Assembly (NCBI GenBank): GCA_008477525.1
Contig: SPDT01000007.1
Span: 5,890,001 to 5,954,000 of the forward strand
Reading direction: 5' to 3'
Source of the DNA: Hypomyces perniciosus
Taxonomy: Eukaryota > Ascomycota > Sordariomycetes > Hypocreales > Hypocreaceae
DNA length: 64,000 bases
Shown: positions 47,311-58,976 of the stretch, in pieces
Numbering within the stretch: the stretch's first letter is position 1
Layout: the number at the start of each line of letters is the position of its first letter
The notes under the pieces: generated by a model
What the model saw: only the letters and a program-made list of their open reading frames with translations
Databases searched by the model: none
What the model was told of the DNA's origin: nothing
Translations under genes and position numbers: made by a program

Positions 47311-48837
47311 TTCAGTAGAGTATGGATATAAAAGTCTGTAGATGAGTCTAGAACTTAGACCATGGACATATGTTATCCGTGAATTGGGTGGTAGGTATCT
47401 ATAGTGTTGATCTGGCATGTTGGGGAATGAGCTGGAGAACCTGCTAGTTGCGAAGTGGCGCATACCTTATTTCTCGGTTTTTCGCATAACGCAGCCTCAT
47501 TCAACCCAAACCACGTGAAAAAAACCACCATGGACATGATTTTTGAGGGAAATTGAGTTGAAGGCTAAATTGGATAGCCAGTAACCGAATGTTCAACTGA
47601 CAGTTTATATTAAGAGTTACCTATGTAACTATGTATGACTTCACATTTGTGTCCGTGTTGAAATTGCCAGTGCTATGGCTCCCCATGCAATAGTACCACG
47701 TTATTCACCTCGGCGTTCGTCGGGGGAAAATATGTTTTCAGCTCCCTCAAATTCGTTCTGTGTCGTTTGTATCGGTTTGTTTATACCAAGGGCCTTTTTT
47801 AGATGAGCCGGTCCCCATTATAATCGAGCTTAGAGGGTTGCTGGCGATACAAGCATGGCTGAGAGTAAAATCTACTTGGATAATGATGGGGTGGAAGTGG
47901 TTGGTACTTATACATACGAATCCCTTGACCTATAGAAGCTCTACACCTAGCCATTACCAAAGCACCCTGCTGGTGCCGCAGATGAAGATTTCGGGACAAC
48001 TTACGAATTTACTATCACTACATTTCGCATAAAACTTTCACATTTAGCATGCGGGAGCTTTCGAATATAGATCCCTTGCCTACTCTCAAGAGTTCTGCAA
48101 TACTAGTTGCGTTGCACAGCAGACCGGAGATCTGTGGGTCTCTACCCAGCCGGCTCCGAAGATCCGGAGGCCGGAACCCGGAACTCTCACGTTACATCCC
48201 CCGTAACCCCTCCAAAGTTCCCTCCGATGTTCTCCCAACCCCAGATGAGCCCTTACCTTCTTCCAGCTTAGAATGCATATAAGTTCCGCAGCTCACTCGC
48301 TTCCACGGCCTCAGTATGGAGGCATGGATGGCTGACGTGCTGTGTGTTAGTAGATGGCTGGGGAAAGATGTGGCGGGTGATAACCGTCCCATCCAACGAT
48401 TACAAGCAGGAGATGGAAGGCTTCAACTTCAATAGAGTCTTCTGGTATTGTGACAACAATCACTACTGCGATATGTCAATATTAATAATCGTGAGTACCT
48501 ACTACTAGCACATGACATCGTGTGCTTATATGACTCCGTACTCTAAAAGGTTTTATCAATATTTTACGAATATTTTACTTCTTTGAATATAGATTTCCCA
48601 CTACATCCACGCACCTTCTTTGCATACTCAATGTAGAGGGGATTGCATGGCCAGAAGGTGATCCTAAGCGTACCTGTCGAGCCAATTTGGAGGAAGGAAA
48701 ACTACAATTCGCGGTTTATGGGGAGAAACTTGAATTCCATGCTTGGTACATGTGCATGAGTGAGCAGGGCAAAGTTTCGATGTTTCAATCTTGATTCAGG
48801 CCTGATCACTTTCTCAACAGGTTCACCACTCCTTCTA
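47311..48837. other. 1.5-kb gene-free region
   Basis: This AT-rich stretch separates the HET gene from the secreted-protein gene. It holds only short open frames and one TACTCCGTA-like word near 48536. I see no gene. Confidence 0.6.
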
Positions 48838-50428
48838 CTAACATGTACACAACCTATCAATGCGATACTCAAAGATAAAATCATCAAAAGGCCAACCAGA
48901 TGTCTCCTCACCAACCCTGACGTTGATCTTACGAGCATCTATAAAAAATTACGTTAGTACCTTTCGTGGTCGTGATTCCATCGTGATTTATTCTGAAAAA
49001 AAGGCGTCACTTACCCTTAGGAATCCGAAATGAACCCCAGAATCCGTCATTGGCTATGCTTCGGATTGCTCCAGTGGCTCCAGTTCCGACGTTGACTTTC
49101 TTGATGTGCTTTTGGTCGTATTTCTCGGCACCGAGGGTGAGTCTGCCATGTGTCTTGCCAAGCTCTTTGCCATCGACTTGGATTGTATATTGCTCCGAGG
49201 TGAGCTCGGTGTCGGCAATGGTCAGAACAAGGTCAAAATGGTAGTGGCTGACATCAATTTCTCCGTCTTGGCCGAACAACCAGTGTGATACGCCTTGAGT
49301 CCATGGGAGAACTTCATCTGCCACGCATGGCGCGTCCGCGGAACAGGCTCCGTAGAACTGCACTTCAGTTCCGGTAGCGGATTTGTAGAGCACATCCTTG
49401 GCAGCAGTTCCTGTGACAGATCATTAGATAGACTGTTCATAGGTGCATTTGTGTCTAAAGAACTCACCAGCAGGGATCAAATAATTCAATCCAGCACCTT
49501 GTGCCCGGACTTCTTGGCCATGGACGTAGATACTCAGGTCATCCCCAGGCAGTCTTGTCACCCATGTATCAAAAGGATACTTGTAGTTCGGCTGCTGGAC
49601 ATTTGGATGGGGCAAGACCTTCTTGTCATAACCCGTTGACCTGAGGGTCTTGGGGACGTTGTTATTCTCCAGGGAAAGCCATTTGCATGGAGAGTTATCT
49701 CGCGGGCATTTCCACCACTCGTGCGCAGGGCTACCAGCCGGGCGAGGGATCGTGTTTCCGCCACTGGATTGATGCTTGATCTGTCCGTTATGCTCGCTCT
49801 TGTAAATCGCTTCAACAAGGTTAATGCCATCTTCCAAAGAATTGATGTGATAGTGAATGAACGCGTCCAAAGCTGCTTTGTTGTGAGGGAAACAATCGCC
49901 CAGCACCCGGCGAAGGACATTGTCAAGCTCAGCAGCCTTGATAGCGGCCGAACAGACTGATGGTGTACAGACCCTCGAGGGCGGAGGGGGAGCTAGAGAG
50001 GAATTCAGTGTTCCTGGAACCCAATGTTGGTCAAGTGGTTGATGCAAACTTACCGTTTTTCACACAACGATCATCCCGTACGATGTAGCCTGCAGGACAG
50101 CACATCCATTTTTCCATTTCTCGATCGAAGTGAAAGGTTTCCTGGTTTTGGCCCTCGGCGCAAATGTCTGACACCTGAACACATTTCCACGCCCCATTCA
50201 CATGATGAGCGACTTGAGCTGGGGGTGTGTCAACGCCGTGTCAATCAGTATCATAGAGCATCAAGCATACCTTTTTGCTTGCAGTACTCCACCTATGGAA
50301 GTTTTATCAGAACTGAAGCATGCATTGGAAGAAGCCTAGGTACTCACTATGGCATTGGGTGGAGTGGGGGACCCGGAGAGGGCAAAGGGAAGTGAGGTGA
50401 GAACCGCAAGAGTTGTGAAGGGTTTCAT
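48838..50428 (-). CDS. Secreted Cys-rich protein of unknown family, six exons
   Basis: Exons 50348..50428, 50271..50292, 50054..50218, 49468..50013, 49015..49410 and 48838..48938 give 436 residues. The five introns are 55, 52, 40, 57 and 76 nt. Exon 2 has only 22 nt, and the last intron has a consensus TACTAAC branch and TTATAG acceptor. The N-terminus MKPFTTLAVLTSLPFALSGS is a signal peptide. A Cys-rich module follows (about 30-90, with CVQVSDICAEGQ and WMCCPAGYIVRDDRCVKNG), then CTPSVCSAA and a helical segment. The remainder is a beta-rich region with WKCPRDNSPCKW, YGACSADAPCVADEVLPW and FGQDGEIDVSHYHFD. Eight or more Cys suggest disulfides. I do not recognise the family; a secreted effector or cell-wall protein is possible. 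The frame is continuous across all six exons. Confidence 0.75.
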
Positions 50429-52165
50429 GACTGTTGTGTTTTCTTCTGATCTTGAACGTTGACTGATGTCAAGTTTCTGCTTTCTTAGAAAAGGGACTCG
50501 GGCCCATATTTATATTTCACTCGTAAGTCTGCCTTGGCTACATCGTGGGGGAGCATTCGGTCTCGCCGAAAGGCATTCACGAGCTGAGGGCCAAGAACTG
50601 CCTTGTTGTCTTGTATGCGGACCATGGTGTTGTCAAAGTGTGGGTATCAAAAGAGCTTGGCCATTCGAAGTAAGTGATAACAGTGGATGAGATACTGGGA
50701 GCGGTGGGTAGAATGCTGCATCGATGTGGATTTGTTTTCTTCAAGGGCCCAATTGGAGACGCAGGGAAAGCATGTAATAGGCAGAATGGACCCTATTTCC
50801 ATGTCCGAGTCGTCGCACAGAAACTATTGGCTGAAACCAGTGGAATAAGTACACGTATACTTCGTAGAAGCACAAGGCCTTTGGGCTCGCAGTTGGGCCT
50901 CATGCATCAAACCTGGATGTCGATTCGTCGATGTCACGGAATTGCGATTGGATCGCATACTATAGCCGCATCTTTCAGCTATAAACTACATCTGCATAGA
51001 CAAACTAGGTTTCAATTGGCTGCCTTAAAAATCATCACATCTGCGCCTCATGCTTTATTGTCCCAGTGGGTTTTGTTCGCGTACGTATTCGGTGGACATT
51101 GCCGACATGAGACATGCAGCCGATGAGGCTCTAAGCTGCACCATTCTGATAAAGAACAAATAGGAGATTCGTCTAAGCATTGTTCTAATAATTTAATGAA
51201 GAAGTTCGGTGAAATTCGTGCGCCATTGCAAGGTGTGTAAACATCGTGGGTCTGGGCAAAGCTCAAGTTGACAGGCCAAATTCCAACATGGCCGTCTTCC
51301 TTGGGCTTCAATGCCAGAGTCTGTTCAAGCTATGCCCAACTGTTGCAAGGTGATCATTTGTTGCATGTGTAGATGCCTTTCATGCGCAGAGCCTCATACC
51401 TAGAATGTGATTCATGCTTTACGCTATCTCCCCTCCCAGCTGAGTCGCCTCATCGATCATCGCCAACCTTGTCGATCTCGGGGCGCTGGCTCGACAGAGA
51501 GTTGGCACACGTGTACCACCACGTAGCTTCATAGTTGTTAGATAGTTAGTGATGGTGAGCTGGCGGTGATGAGCTTGCAGACCAGCGTCCACCTGTGAGT
51601 ACGCTTCCATGCGCTGCGAGCGTTCATGGTCGCTCTATGCCGCGGCCCTCGCCGTTCCCATCATTGGATAGCACGAACTCGTCCACAGTGAGCTCGACAC
51701 TGTGCTCCGGAAGATAATCGCCCACGCCGCCAATGACTCGACCTTCTCGATGCACTGCCCAGACAGCTGTGCGCCCCGTGCGAGAAGGGAATGAACGAAG
51801 TGACCAATGTATCTTCTCGTGCTCCTTGGTTACGGGATGTGCCTGTTACAATGGTTGTAGAGAGAGCCCTCTCATGGTGACGTGTAAGACGCAGGTCGAA
51901 GTCTTATGGTCCGCATCCATGATGAGAGAGGCGTTGCTGAGGCTTTCTCAGTCCACTCTTGCCCACCTTTTCCTTCTTGTACTTTGTCCCCATTACTTAG
52001 CCCCTCAAATCCACTCTGTAATAAGAGTTGCCCAACTAGAGCTGCTGGATTTCACTATTCCAGCATTACGCTTATGTATGTCTTCACAGCGAAACTTATC
52101 CAAATGGTCTGGATATCCCGGCTGTCACTTAATGTCTGCATTAATGTAATGTAAAATGATTAGCC
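50429..52165. other. 1.7-kb region with no complete gene
   Basis: The left end is the promoter of the secreted-protein gene. The rest holds scattered short open frames, one of which (51624-51842, minus) looks coding and is listed separately. A TACTTCGTA word is near 50858. Confidence 0.55.
51624..51842 (-). other. Possible coding remnant of unknown origin
   Basis: A 72-codon minus-strand frame reads HWSLRSFPSRTGRTAVWAV, then HREGRVIGGVGDYLPEHSVE and LTVDEFVLS before a TGA. It has protein-like composition, is preceded by TAACAG, which could be an acceptor site, and lacks an ATG. It may be the last exon of an unrecognised gene or a fragment of a lost one. I do not recognise the family. Confidence 0.25.
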
Positions 52166-52902
52166 TTAGTCTAAATCCAGCCGAAATAACTGCCCAGGCC
52201 AGACGCTACCATTCTTTTTCTCAACTTGGAAGTCCTCCACTGGCTTGAAGCCAGCAGCCTCATAATACCTGCTAAATATTCAGCAATCGACGCATTGACA
52301 GCCTTTTACATTACTTCAGAAACCTACTGCACCAATTTCCCCGTCCCTCCCGTCCAACAGTCGACAAATACAGTGCGTTTGCCATTCTGCCGCGCATAGG
52401 CCACGACATATTCCAGCATTGCCAGTCCCGATCCTTTGCGTCTCACTGAGTCTATACGGTGATCTGTAATGAGAACATCCAAGTAGATGAAACCACCTGC
52501 TGCTTTTGCCATAGTTATATGAGGAGCCAAGATGTCAAGGTCAAGTATATGATCCGCGAAGTCATCATCACGAACGGTTACAGCGCCGACCGATAGGAAC
52601 ATCTGGCCCGTTGCATCTGTCCAGCGGTAGAGCCCGTCATCAGCATCGATCTTCTTCCCATCTTCTTCTAGCTGCGCGATGAATATCCGCTGTCGCTCGC
52701 CTTCGCCGGTAAGCCGGAATCTTCCAGACTGGGCGACATCATCACGCGTAGCCTGGAGGAAACCATCTTTCTCAGAAAAGGGTATTGTGCCCCATTGACC
52801 GGCGTTGCCTGTCTCAGCGAGGACGGGGAGACTGGAGTCGAAAGCCGCGACGATAAACTCGGGGTCGGCTGGGGCGAGCCCTGCATCACGAATTTGAATC
52901 AT
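52166..52902 (-). CDS. GNAT-family N-acetyltransferase
   Basis: Exons 52328..52902 and 52166..52268 are joined across a 59-nt intron (GTAGGT...CAG) to give 225 residues. MIQIRDAGLAPADPEFIV is the typical beta1-alpha1 start of a GNAT domain. YLDVLITDHRIDSVRRKGSG is the beta4 strand followed by the acetyl-CoA binding (R/Q)xxGx(G/A)-like loop, and LVQYYEAAGF after the intron is the conserved C-terminal LVxFYxxxGF block. The substrate cannot be told; small amines or antibiotics are possible. The frame stays open upstream of the chosen Met to about 53040, but without an ATG, so an upstream exon cannot be excluded. Confidence 0.82.
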
Positions 52903-53370
52903 GGATTCTATTGCCAAGGGAAGTGAGCAAAATGGACAAGTGAAATCAGCTCCAAATTCCAGCTCTTTGTAATGTCTTAGCAGGTTTGTTGGAAGAAGTT
53001 CCCCTCTTTCAAGTATGTATGTATAACAAGGGTGCCCCACTGCAGACTTTCAGACTCTCAGGTCTCTCTACCTACCCTGAGCTGAAGTCACGTAACGGAA
53101 AACATGGAAGCAAGGTAATAGCAGTCATTTACCCAAGGGTATTCTCGAAGAGGAGCAATATGGATCGTAGAGTGTGAGACACGCTAAAGTATGAATCCAT
53201 TTGAAGGATCGGAGCAACGTCACGTCTTTACATTTATTCCCCTTGCGATAATGAACATTCATGAGCGCTGAGAAAGTCCAACAAAGCTACTTGGTGCTGA
53301 AGTTTCATATCACGGAAACAAGGGCTGGATAACACATCAAAGACTTGTGAACTTTGCGAAAACTGCTGAA
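52903..53370. other. Spacer between GNAT and amine oxidase genes
   Basis: This 470-bp space should contain the GNAT promoter and the amine oxidase 3' UTR. Nothing else is seen. Confidence 0.65.
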
Positions 53371-55611
53371 CTAAACAAGTTGCGACCTTGAGTGACAGCA
53401 GACATCAGTTGTTTGGTCCTCCTCATTAAACAAGACGCCCTTGTTCTTTTCTTGAGTCGAAACAGCCACATCCAAGCCTGGGTTGCCCGCAAAGAAGTTC
53501 ACAGGCTTCAGGCCCACCATCATCTTCTCATTAGGCATAACCGGCCAGTCTTCAATGCGTGGATTGTGAGTGGAGCCAAAGGTGTGCCAGATAACAATAT
53601 CCTGGTTCCTGACTGACTGTGAAGTACCGGAGACATTGCGCTTCTTGATAGCAGAGGCGATTCCATCACCACCGGCAGATTGCATTGTATGTCGGCCGGA
53701 AGGGAAATGGTCATCGTCCTCGTAGCGGGTAACCCAAACTGCGTGCTGACCAAACTCGGAGCGCTTCGCATGGAACGAGTCGGGATGCGCTAAAAGCATT
53801 TGGCTGTAGCAAGGCAGAAGTTTGAATCCGACTGGCGTGCCTGTAATTGGGTTCATCTTGTTTTCGTTGACAAATTTGAAGGTCCGATTCTTGGTAAAGT
53901 CGAGATCAAACGCACCCTCTTCCTCTACAACATGGCTCTCAGTAACGTAACCCACGCCAAATGGGTTATGGATAGCTGGATCCCCAACGGGCATGGCCTT
54001 TGATTCCTCGATGACCAACGAGTTGGCTTGACCATCAATAGCTGGGTCAATGCGGAGGCTGAAAAGGTGTTGATGATAAGGTGCCAGGACTCCCGGTGCA
54101 ACAATGGTGCCATAAGGGACCATTCCCTCTGGTCCAACTTTCGTAGGCACAGTTGACAAGATACCAGTGGCGCGCACTTCGTAAAATATCGATGCATCTT
54201 GACCGAGATGGAAGGCGAAGATATACTCGTAGTTACTGACTGTGATAACAGTCTGCAACACGAGTATACGGGATCGGGTGACCACAGCGTTCTGAGTACG
54301 GAAGTTTGTATGCTTCCACAAGATACCATCATCTTGTTCATGGCAGCACACTACGTTGGGTAGCTTCATGGGCTCACCGGAGTGTGTATTATGCCAGCCA
54401 TCAAAATATTTGATGGTGCCTGATTGTCGCAATCCTGGTATCAGCTTTGAAGTGTAAATGTTCATAAAATCGGCTCATACCTAGACAATCACACCCGAGA
54501 CGTAGATTGTTGGCATTGATGCCTGCTCCGTCATTCCCTAGATCGAACGCAGCCTTGCGCGGATATGGAGCTCGTGGGTCACCATAGGGCACAAACATCT
54601 CTGCAAGACAGAGACGGTAGAAAAGGCTCCGGCCATCATAGCGAATATCGTGAAGAGTCAATCCCTCACGGTAGTTGAAGCCCACTCTGAAGCTCCACTT
54701 CTCCCAGTCCAAGTGATTTCCACGAACTCTGAAGGAGGGACCCTCTGGCTGAACCACTTGATATGGCTTGGTGGTGGTTCTCGGGTTTGGTCTCAAATCC
54801 GGATGATACTCACTTGTTGAAGTCGAGTGAATCCTACGGCGATCGAAAGGACGAGGCTCATTATGGACTCTTTCGTCTGGGGAAGAGGGCAAGCGATACA
54901 CTTTGGTGACTTCTAGTTTCTCCGAAACCTCTGCACAAAGGTCAAGCGGGTAAGCATAGTAGTTTGCATCTTCATGCTCTATCAAGCGGAGATAAAACCA
55001 GCACTAGAAGCATAATTAGCCCCGATCCGGGTGGGTTGAATAGAGAGGGCATTCATACCATTGTGATACGCTGAGACATGTCATTCATTCCGTCAGTGGC
55101 ATACGCCCACGGCTCAACGACAACAGAGGATCCGGGAGGGAGATCGAGGTGGCGTATTTCAGTTAGTACTTCCTCATTGGCCATGCATGCCGCCTCAACT
55201 TCTTTCATGTATGCAGAATCTATGTAGGAATGCTTCCCTTCGAGGTGCTGCTTCTTGGTAACTGCGTCATTGTCGAGATCAACATGGAGCTCGAAGAGCT
55301 CGTTATCTCCACTGTAGTTCTTCACTACAAGCTCAACACGCGCACAGCGAGTAGGCGCTCGCCCTGTGGGTTGCTTAAGATGCTCTCGTTCGAGGAATTG
55401 GACCATCTCATTTTTAGGTGGCTCTTGCAAGGTGATGACTCGAAAGTTGGGATCTTGTCCAGCAAAATGTGGACGAACGATAGCAGCGGCCTAGATATCT
55501 TCCTTGGTTAAAAAACTTGTAAATGAGAAAGGAAGCACATGGCAAAAATACCCGAGAAATCTCCTCGGGCGTGAGAGGATCGAATGGGTGGACAGAAGGT
55601 GCCATGATCAT
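53371..55611 (-). CDS. Copper amine oxidase (TPQ-dependent)
   Basis: Four exons (55552..55611, 55059..55490, 54481..55003, 53371..54419) give 687 residues. Introns are 61, 55, 61 nt with recognisable donors and YAG acceptors. N2/N3 domains occupy the first 230 residues. AAFDLGNDGAG carries the catalytic-base Asp, LGCDCLG spans intron 3, and NYEY at 401-404 supplies the Tyr (402) that becomes topaquinone. HQH (453-455) and a His in STHNPRIEDWPVMP are the copper ligands. The enzyme converts primary amines to aldehydes, ammonia and H2O2. The C-terminus ends SQLV, so no C-terminal peroxisomal PTS1 signal is evident, and no signal peptide is present. An SSADH relic starts 625 bp upstream on the other strand, suggesting a former amine/GABA pathway pair. 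The Met at 55611 is followed two codons later by a second Met. Confidence 0.93.
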
Positions 55612-56235
55612 GAGGTCCAGGGTTGCAAACGCTGAGAAAGCTTTAACAGGAGTGTGCGAAAGAGATGAAGAGTAGGATGAATGAGGAGGATATAGAATGG
55701 CAATTTAAATATTATATGTTGTAAATCTGAGGGCATTGGCAGTTTGTTTGAAGTTGAGCGCCGCTTTCGGCCTGCAATCACCATTGGCTGTGTGTAATTT
55801 TCAACACTCACGTAATACATCGGTCTCATTCACCTCCAAAGGTCTAGTTGATGACAGCAATTACTGCGCCGCTGCAACATGAAGCCACAGTTCGAAAATT
55901 TTCAGGAGACCATACCTTTGGAGGAAGAAAGTCTCATCCTCGTGATCGTCCTCCAAAGGTATAGCTCAGCAAGAAGTCTTGAACTGCGCCAACAACCTTG
56001 CACATACCCCATATTCAGCTGCGGGCCCGGACATCGCACCTCTAAAGGCAAGCAAACAAAAGCTCGCATTAGAAACAATTTATTAAAAAAGTCACCAAAA
56101 AAAAGCAAAATACCGAGCGATGTTTTAATAGAGGAGGAAAGCCAGGTATAAAGTCCACTCATTATCCCTTAGGATTTTACCTGTTTACCTTGTATTATAG
56201 CCATAATCTTTTGCTCCAACATCTCTCAGACCACC
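55612..56235. other. Divergent spacer, amine oxidase / SSADH relic
   Basis: This space lies between the amine oxidase start and the relic on the opposite strand, as in a bidirectional promoter. A plus-strand open frame at 55879-56151 is Lys/Ser-rich and unrecognised; it is not credited. Confidence 0.55.
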
Positions 56236-56833
56236 ATGCCCAAGCAATTGCCTTTTCAGGTGAGATTTAGCGACCCATGTTTGTTTATAATCAGATTGCC
56301 CACGCACTTCTGGCCATAAAAAGACCCTGGTACTAGACAAGTATTCGCATCTTGTCCAATTAATAAGGTCCCAGACGTGGACGAATATGTCAAGACATTG
56401 CACAATGCGTTTCTTGTCTACCAACATGTCAACCCCCGCCAGCGGGCCAAGATGCTCCTAAAGTGGCATGAGTTTATTACCAATGCGCTGGAGAACATCG
56501 CAAAGCTGGCGAAGCCCAGAGAATTAGGGGCTCCATCGCGATACTGTCAATCTCTGATTGTCGTTCGTTGTGAAGCAGCCTGTCGGCGTGAGCATCACTC
56601 GTCCCGCGGAACTTTCCAGTTGCCTCGATTGACTTGGAGACTAGTCGAGAACCTCGAGGTAGGCATGATTGGCATGAATACCGGTTCGGGAAATTTAGTC
56701 TAACGAGCTTCAAGACCATTGCTGACGTTGTTTGATAGGGAATGCCTCGGCTGTCGAATCTCCCTTTGGAGGGATTAAGGAATCGGGTTACAGTAAGGAG
56801 GCTGGGAAAGACGTTGCCATCACAGAGTTTTAA
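56236..56833 (+). pseudogene. Succinate-semialdehyde dehydrogenase relic
   Basis: An ATG at 56236 opens MPKQLPFQVRFSDPCLF, like an SSADH N-terminus, but a TAA follows at 56317-56319. The same frame continues with KDPGTRQVFASCP and VYQHVNPRQRAKMLLKW, typical of aldehyde dehydrogenase N-terminal helices. It then jumps to RLVENLEVGMIGMNTG, and after an apparent intron (TGCTGAC branch, TTGATAG acceptor at about 56738) to ESPFGGIKESGYSKEAGKD at the C-terminus, ending at a TAA after AITEF. The cofactor-binding and catalytic regions (the Glu and Cys active-site blocks, about 300 residues) are missing. A functional enzyme has about 480-500 residues; here about 600 bp remain. It is a clear decayed copy. 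It cannot be active. Confidence 0.85.
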
Positions 56834-58404
56834 TTACGAAAACTGGCATCCTGACTGTTGGATCTGTTCCAAAGCTGTGAAATATAGAAAGCAACGGGGA
56901 AATAGAGAGCTTGCAGGCTTTCTGTGTTTTCTGAGATTGATCTTGTGTGTCGATCTTGGCGCAATTGTTCTTGCGTGTTTCTATAATCCATCACAGGACA
57001 TGCAATTTATCCACAAAATCCCTAACTGATCCATTAGAAAATGTAAAAATGTTGTCCTGATTTAGGGAACGAGAATTTATCAGGAGAGAATCTCTTTGAG
57101 TCCTAGAGAAATATGACCTCAAAAGGGAAGCGAGAGTAAGGTCAAAGTGGAATAGTTGTCAGAAAGTGGCACCAAGTTCTCACCAAGCGCTTCCTCAGCT
57201 CTTTAACAGGCGCTTGGCGGCCAAGGGTGGAAAATGAAAGTCATATTTCCCTCGGCCAGAATCTTAACAAACTCGGTTAAAAGGAAGATAGGCATTGTGA
57301 AGGGCGCACTCGGCAAGATGAGTGGGGGCATAGGGGTTTGACCTTGGCATCTTGTGTAAGTCAATATTCAAGGCTTTAAGGACTGGCTACAGGGCTTTAA
57401 ATGCGTGACGTCGAGAAATTAAAGGTTTGTTTATTTAATTACGGTATAGATATGATTGCATAGCTTTCCCTTTCTCCTCCTGTTTCTAACTGAAATATTT
57501 CGCCATACTGACGGATACCTTTCCGCACTCGATATCTTCCGTCAGATCCTTCGACTTTCAGCCCAGCCGGCGTTATTATGGAGAGCATCGTTCTACCGCA
57601 TCCACATAGTCAGCAGGCTGTGCTTAGTACGGCAAGGGTAGTAGTCTTAGTGTCCGCATTTTAGTGTCAGAAACATTGAAACGTGGATCACTTTCTGCTG
57701 ATCTGGTAGCTGATTACACCTGTAGCGCGCGGTTAACTAGCCTAGTAATGGCTGAAATGCACGAAGTATACGGAGTAGAGTGGAAAGATTCGAATTCAGG
57801 GGTGACTAATCGCCCATGTACTCACTTATCACATGGCCCAGTAAGAGATGATTGATCACAGATTTGAAGCACTATGACGAACCTACAACAGTAGTTATCC
57901 GGCAACACTCAACCCGATGCTGTCTTATGCTCGAAAAGGAAACATTGACGCCTCCGGTACCCCGTAATCTATCACCGTATTCTCTAGTAAGCTCAATCTT
58001 CCCAGCAACCTTCGTGATATGCATGTACCAATGTTTTTGCTTTCCTTTGCCCCTCTTTCCTACTTCGTACTCCTAGTAAACATGTGGCATAATGGTTACT
58101 AGGAACATACAACATCTGGTATTGGAATGTTTCATATAATACACTCTTGAAAACAATGTTAAATGGGCTCAGAATTCTAAACTGAGGATGTCAAGGGCGA
58201 AGGAGTATATCACATGCTCAATGAATGGATACGAACGAGCCAGTCAGAAGGCCCTGAGTAGCGATGAAGGAACCTTGGTGGTCATTATAATGTCGATTGC
58301 TGCTCCTAGTAGCCTCTATGGCTATATCGAGCTCCCTGTGGATTGCCCGCTAGTATTCCCTCCTCTGTTCTCCTATAGACGTTCTCGACCTATGTACTGG
58401 AGGG
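56834..58404. other. 1.6-kb gene-free region
   Basis: No gene is visible in this AT-rich stretch. It has TACGGAGTA at about 57769-57777 and TACTTCGTACTCC near 58062. Any 3' flank of the SSADH relic is not recognisable. Confidence 0.6.
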
Positions 58405-58976
58405 CTAGTTGTTGCCAACAGCCTTCAAGATCATCTCATTCGTTGCGTATTTATCAATGAGTTCCTGCTTCATCTTACCAATCTTTTCTTTTTCTTGATT
58501 GCTCAAAATCTCAACGTCATTACCCAATAATGGGTGAGAATCACTCAGTTCCCCAAGGACAGAGAGCAAAAGTGCATTCTCCGCATCCGCGCCATGTCCA
58601 AATTCTTTGTACTCCGCATCAGCTTGAAGGCCACGCATGATCAGAATAACACGTTCGAAATCAACCGCAGCAGGCTCGAAGCTCGTTAATGCCTGGCAAC
58701 CCTCTTCACCAGCCAAGAACTTGTGTGCCGTATGCCTAGGAACAGTTGCGGTTTCTCCAATCTTCAATTGATACTCTTTCATTGCCGCGGGATCTTTGAC
58801 ACCCTCTGGTGCCATGAGCACTGTAAGAGAGCCAGACACCAGTTTGAAGCTCTCGGCGAAAGGGTATGGTAGTGAGGGAAGGTAGTGGCCCCTGAACCCA
58901 AGAACGAGTCAATTGTTGAACGTTTCCCATCATTGGAGAGACCAGTTTCGATGAGTGTGGGAACTTTGTCTGCCAT
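58405..58976 (-). pseudogene. Cupin-domain protein gene with a 1-nt frameshift
   Basis: From ATG 58976 the frame encodes MADKVPTLIETGLSNDG and then SGATTFPHYHT, the first half of the cupin metal motif. Right after this (about 58865) the frame is lost. The continuation FAESFKLVSGSLTVLMAPEG, then GETATVPRHTAHKFLAGEEG (second cupin motif) lies in the next frame and runs to the stop at 58405. The two frames differ by one missing base, and the family expects an aromatic residue exactly there, fitting loss of one T from a TTT run. The rest is intact, with a helical C-terminus of about 70 residues. Small cupins of this type bind a metal and have varied or unknown roles. A sequencing error at the short homopolymer cannot be excluded. 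Confidence 0.75.
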
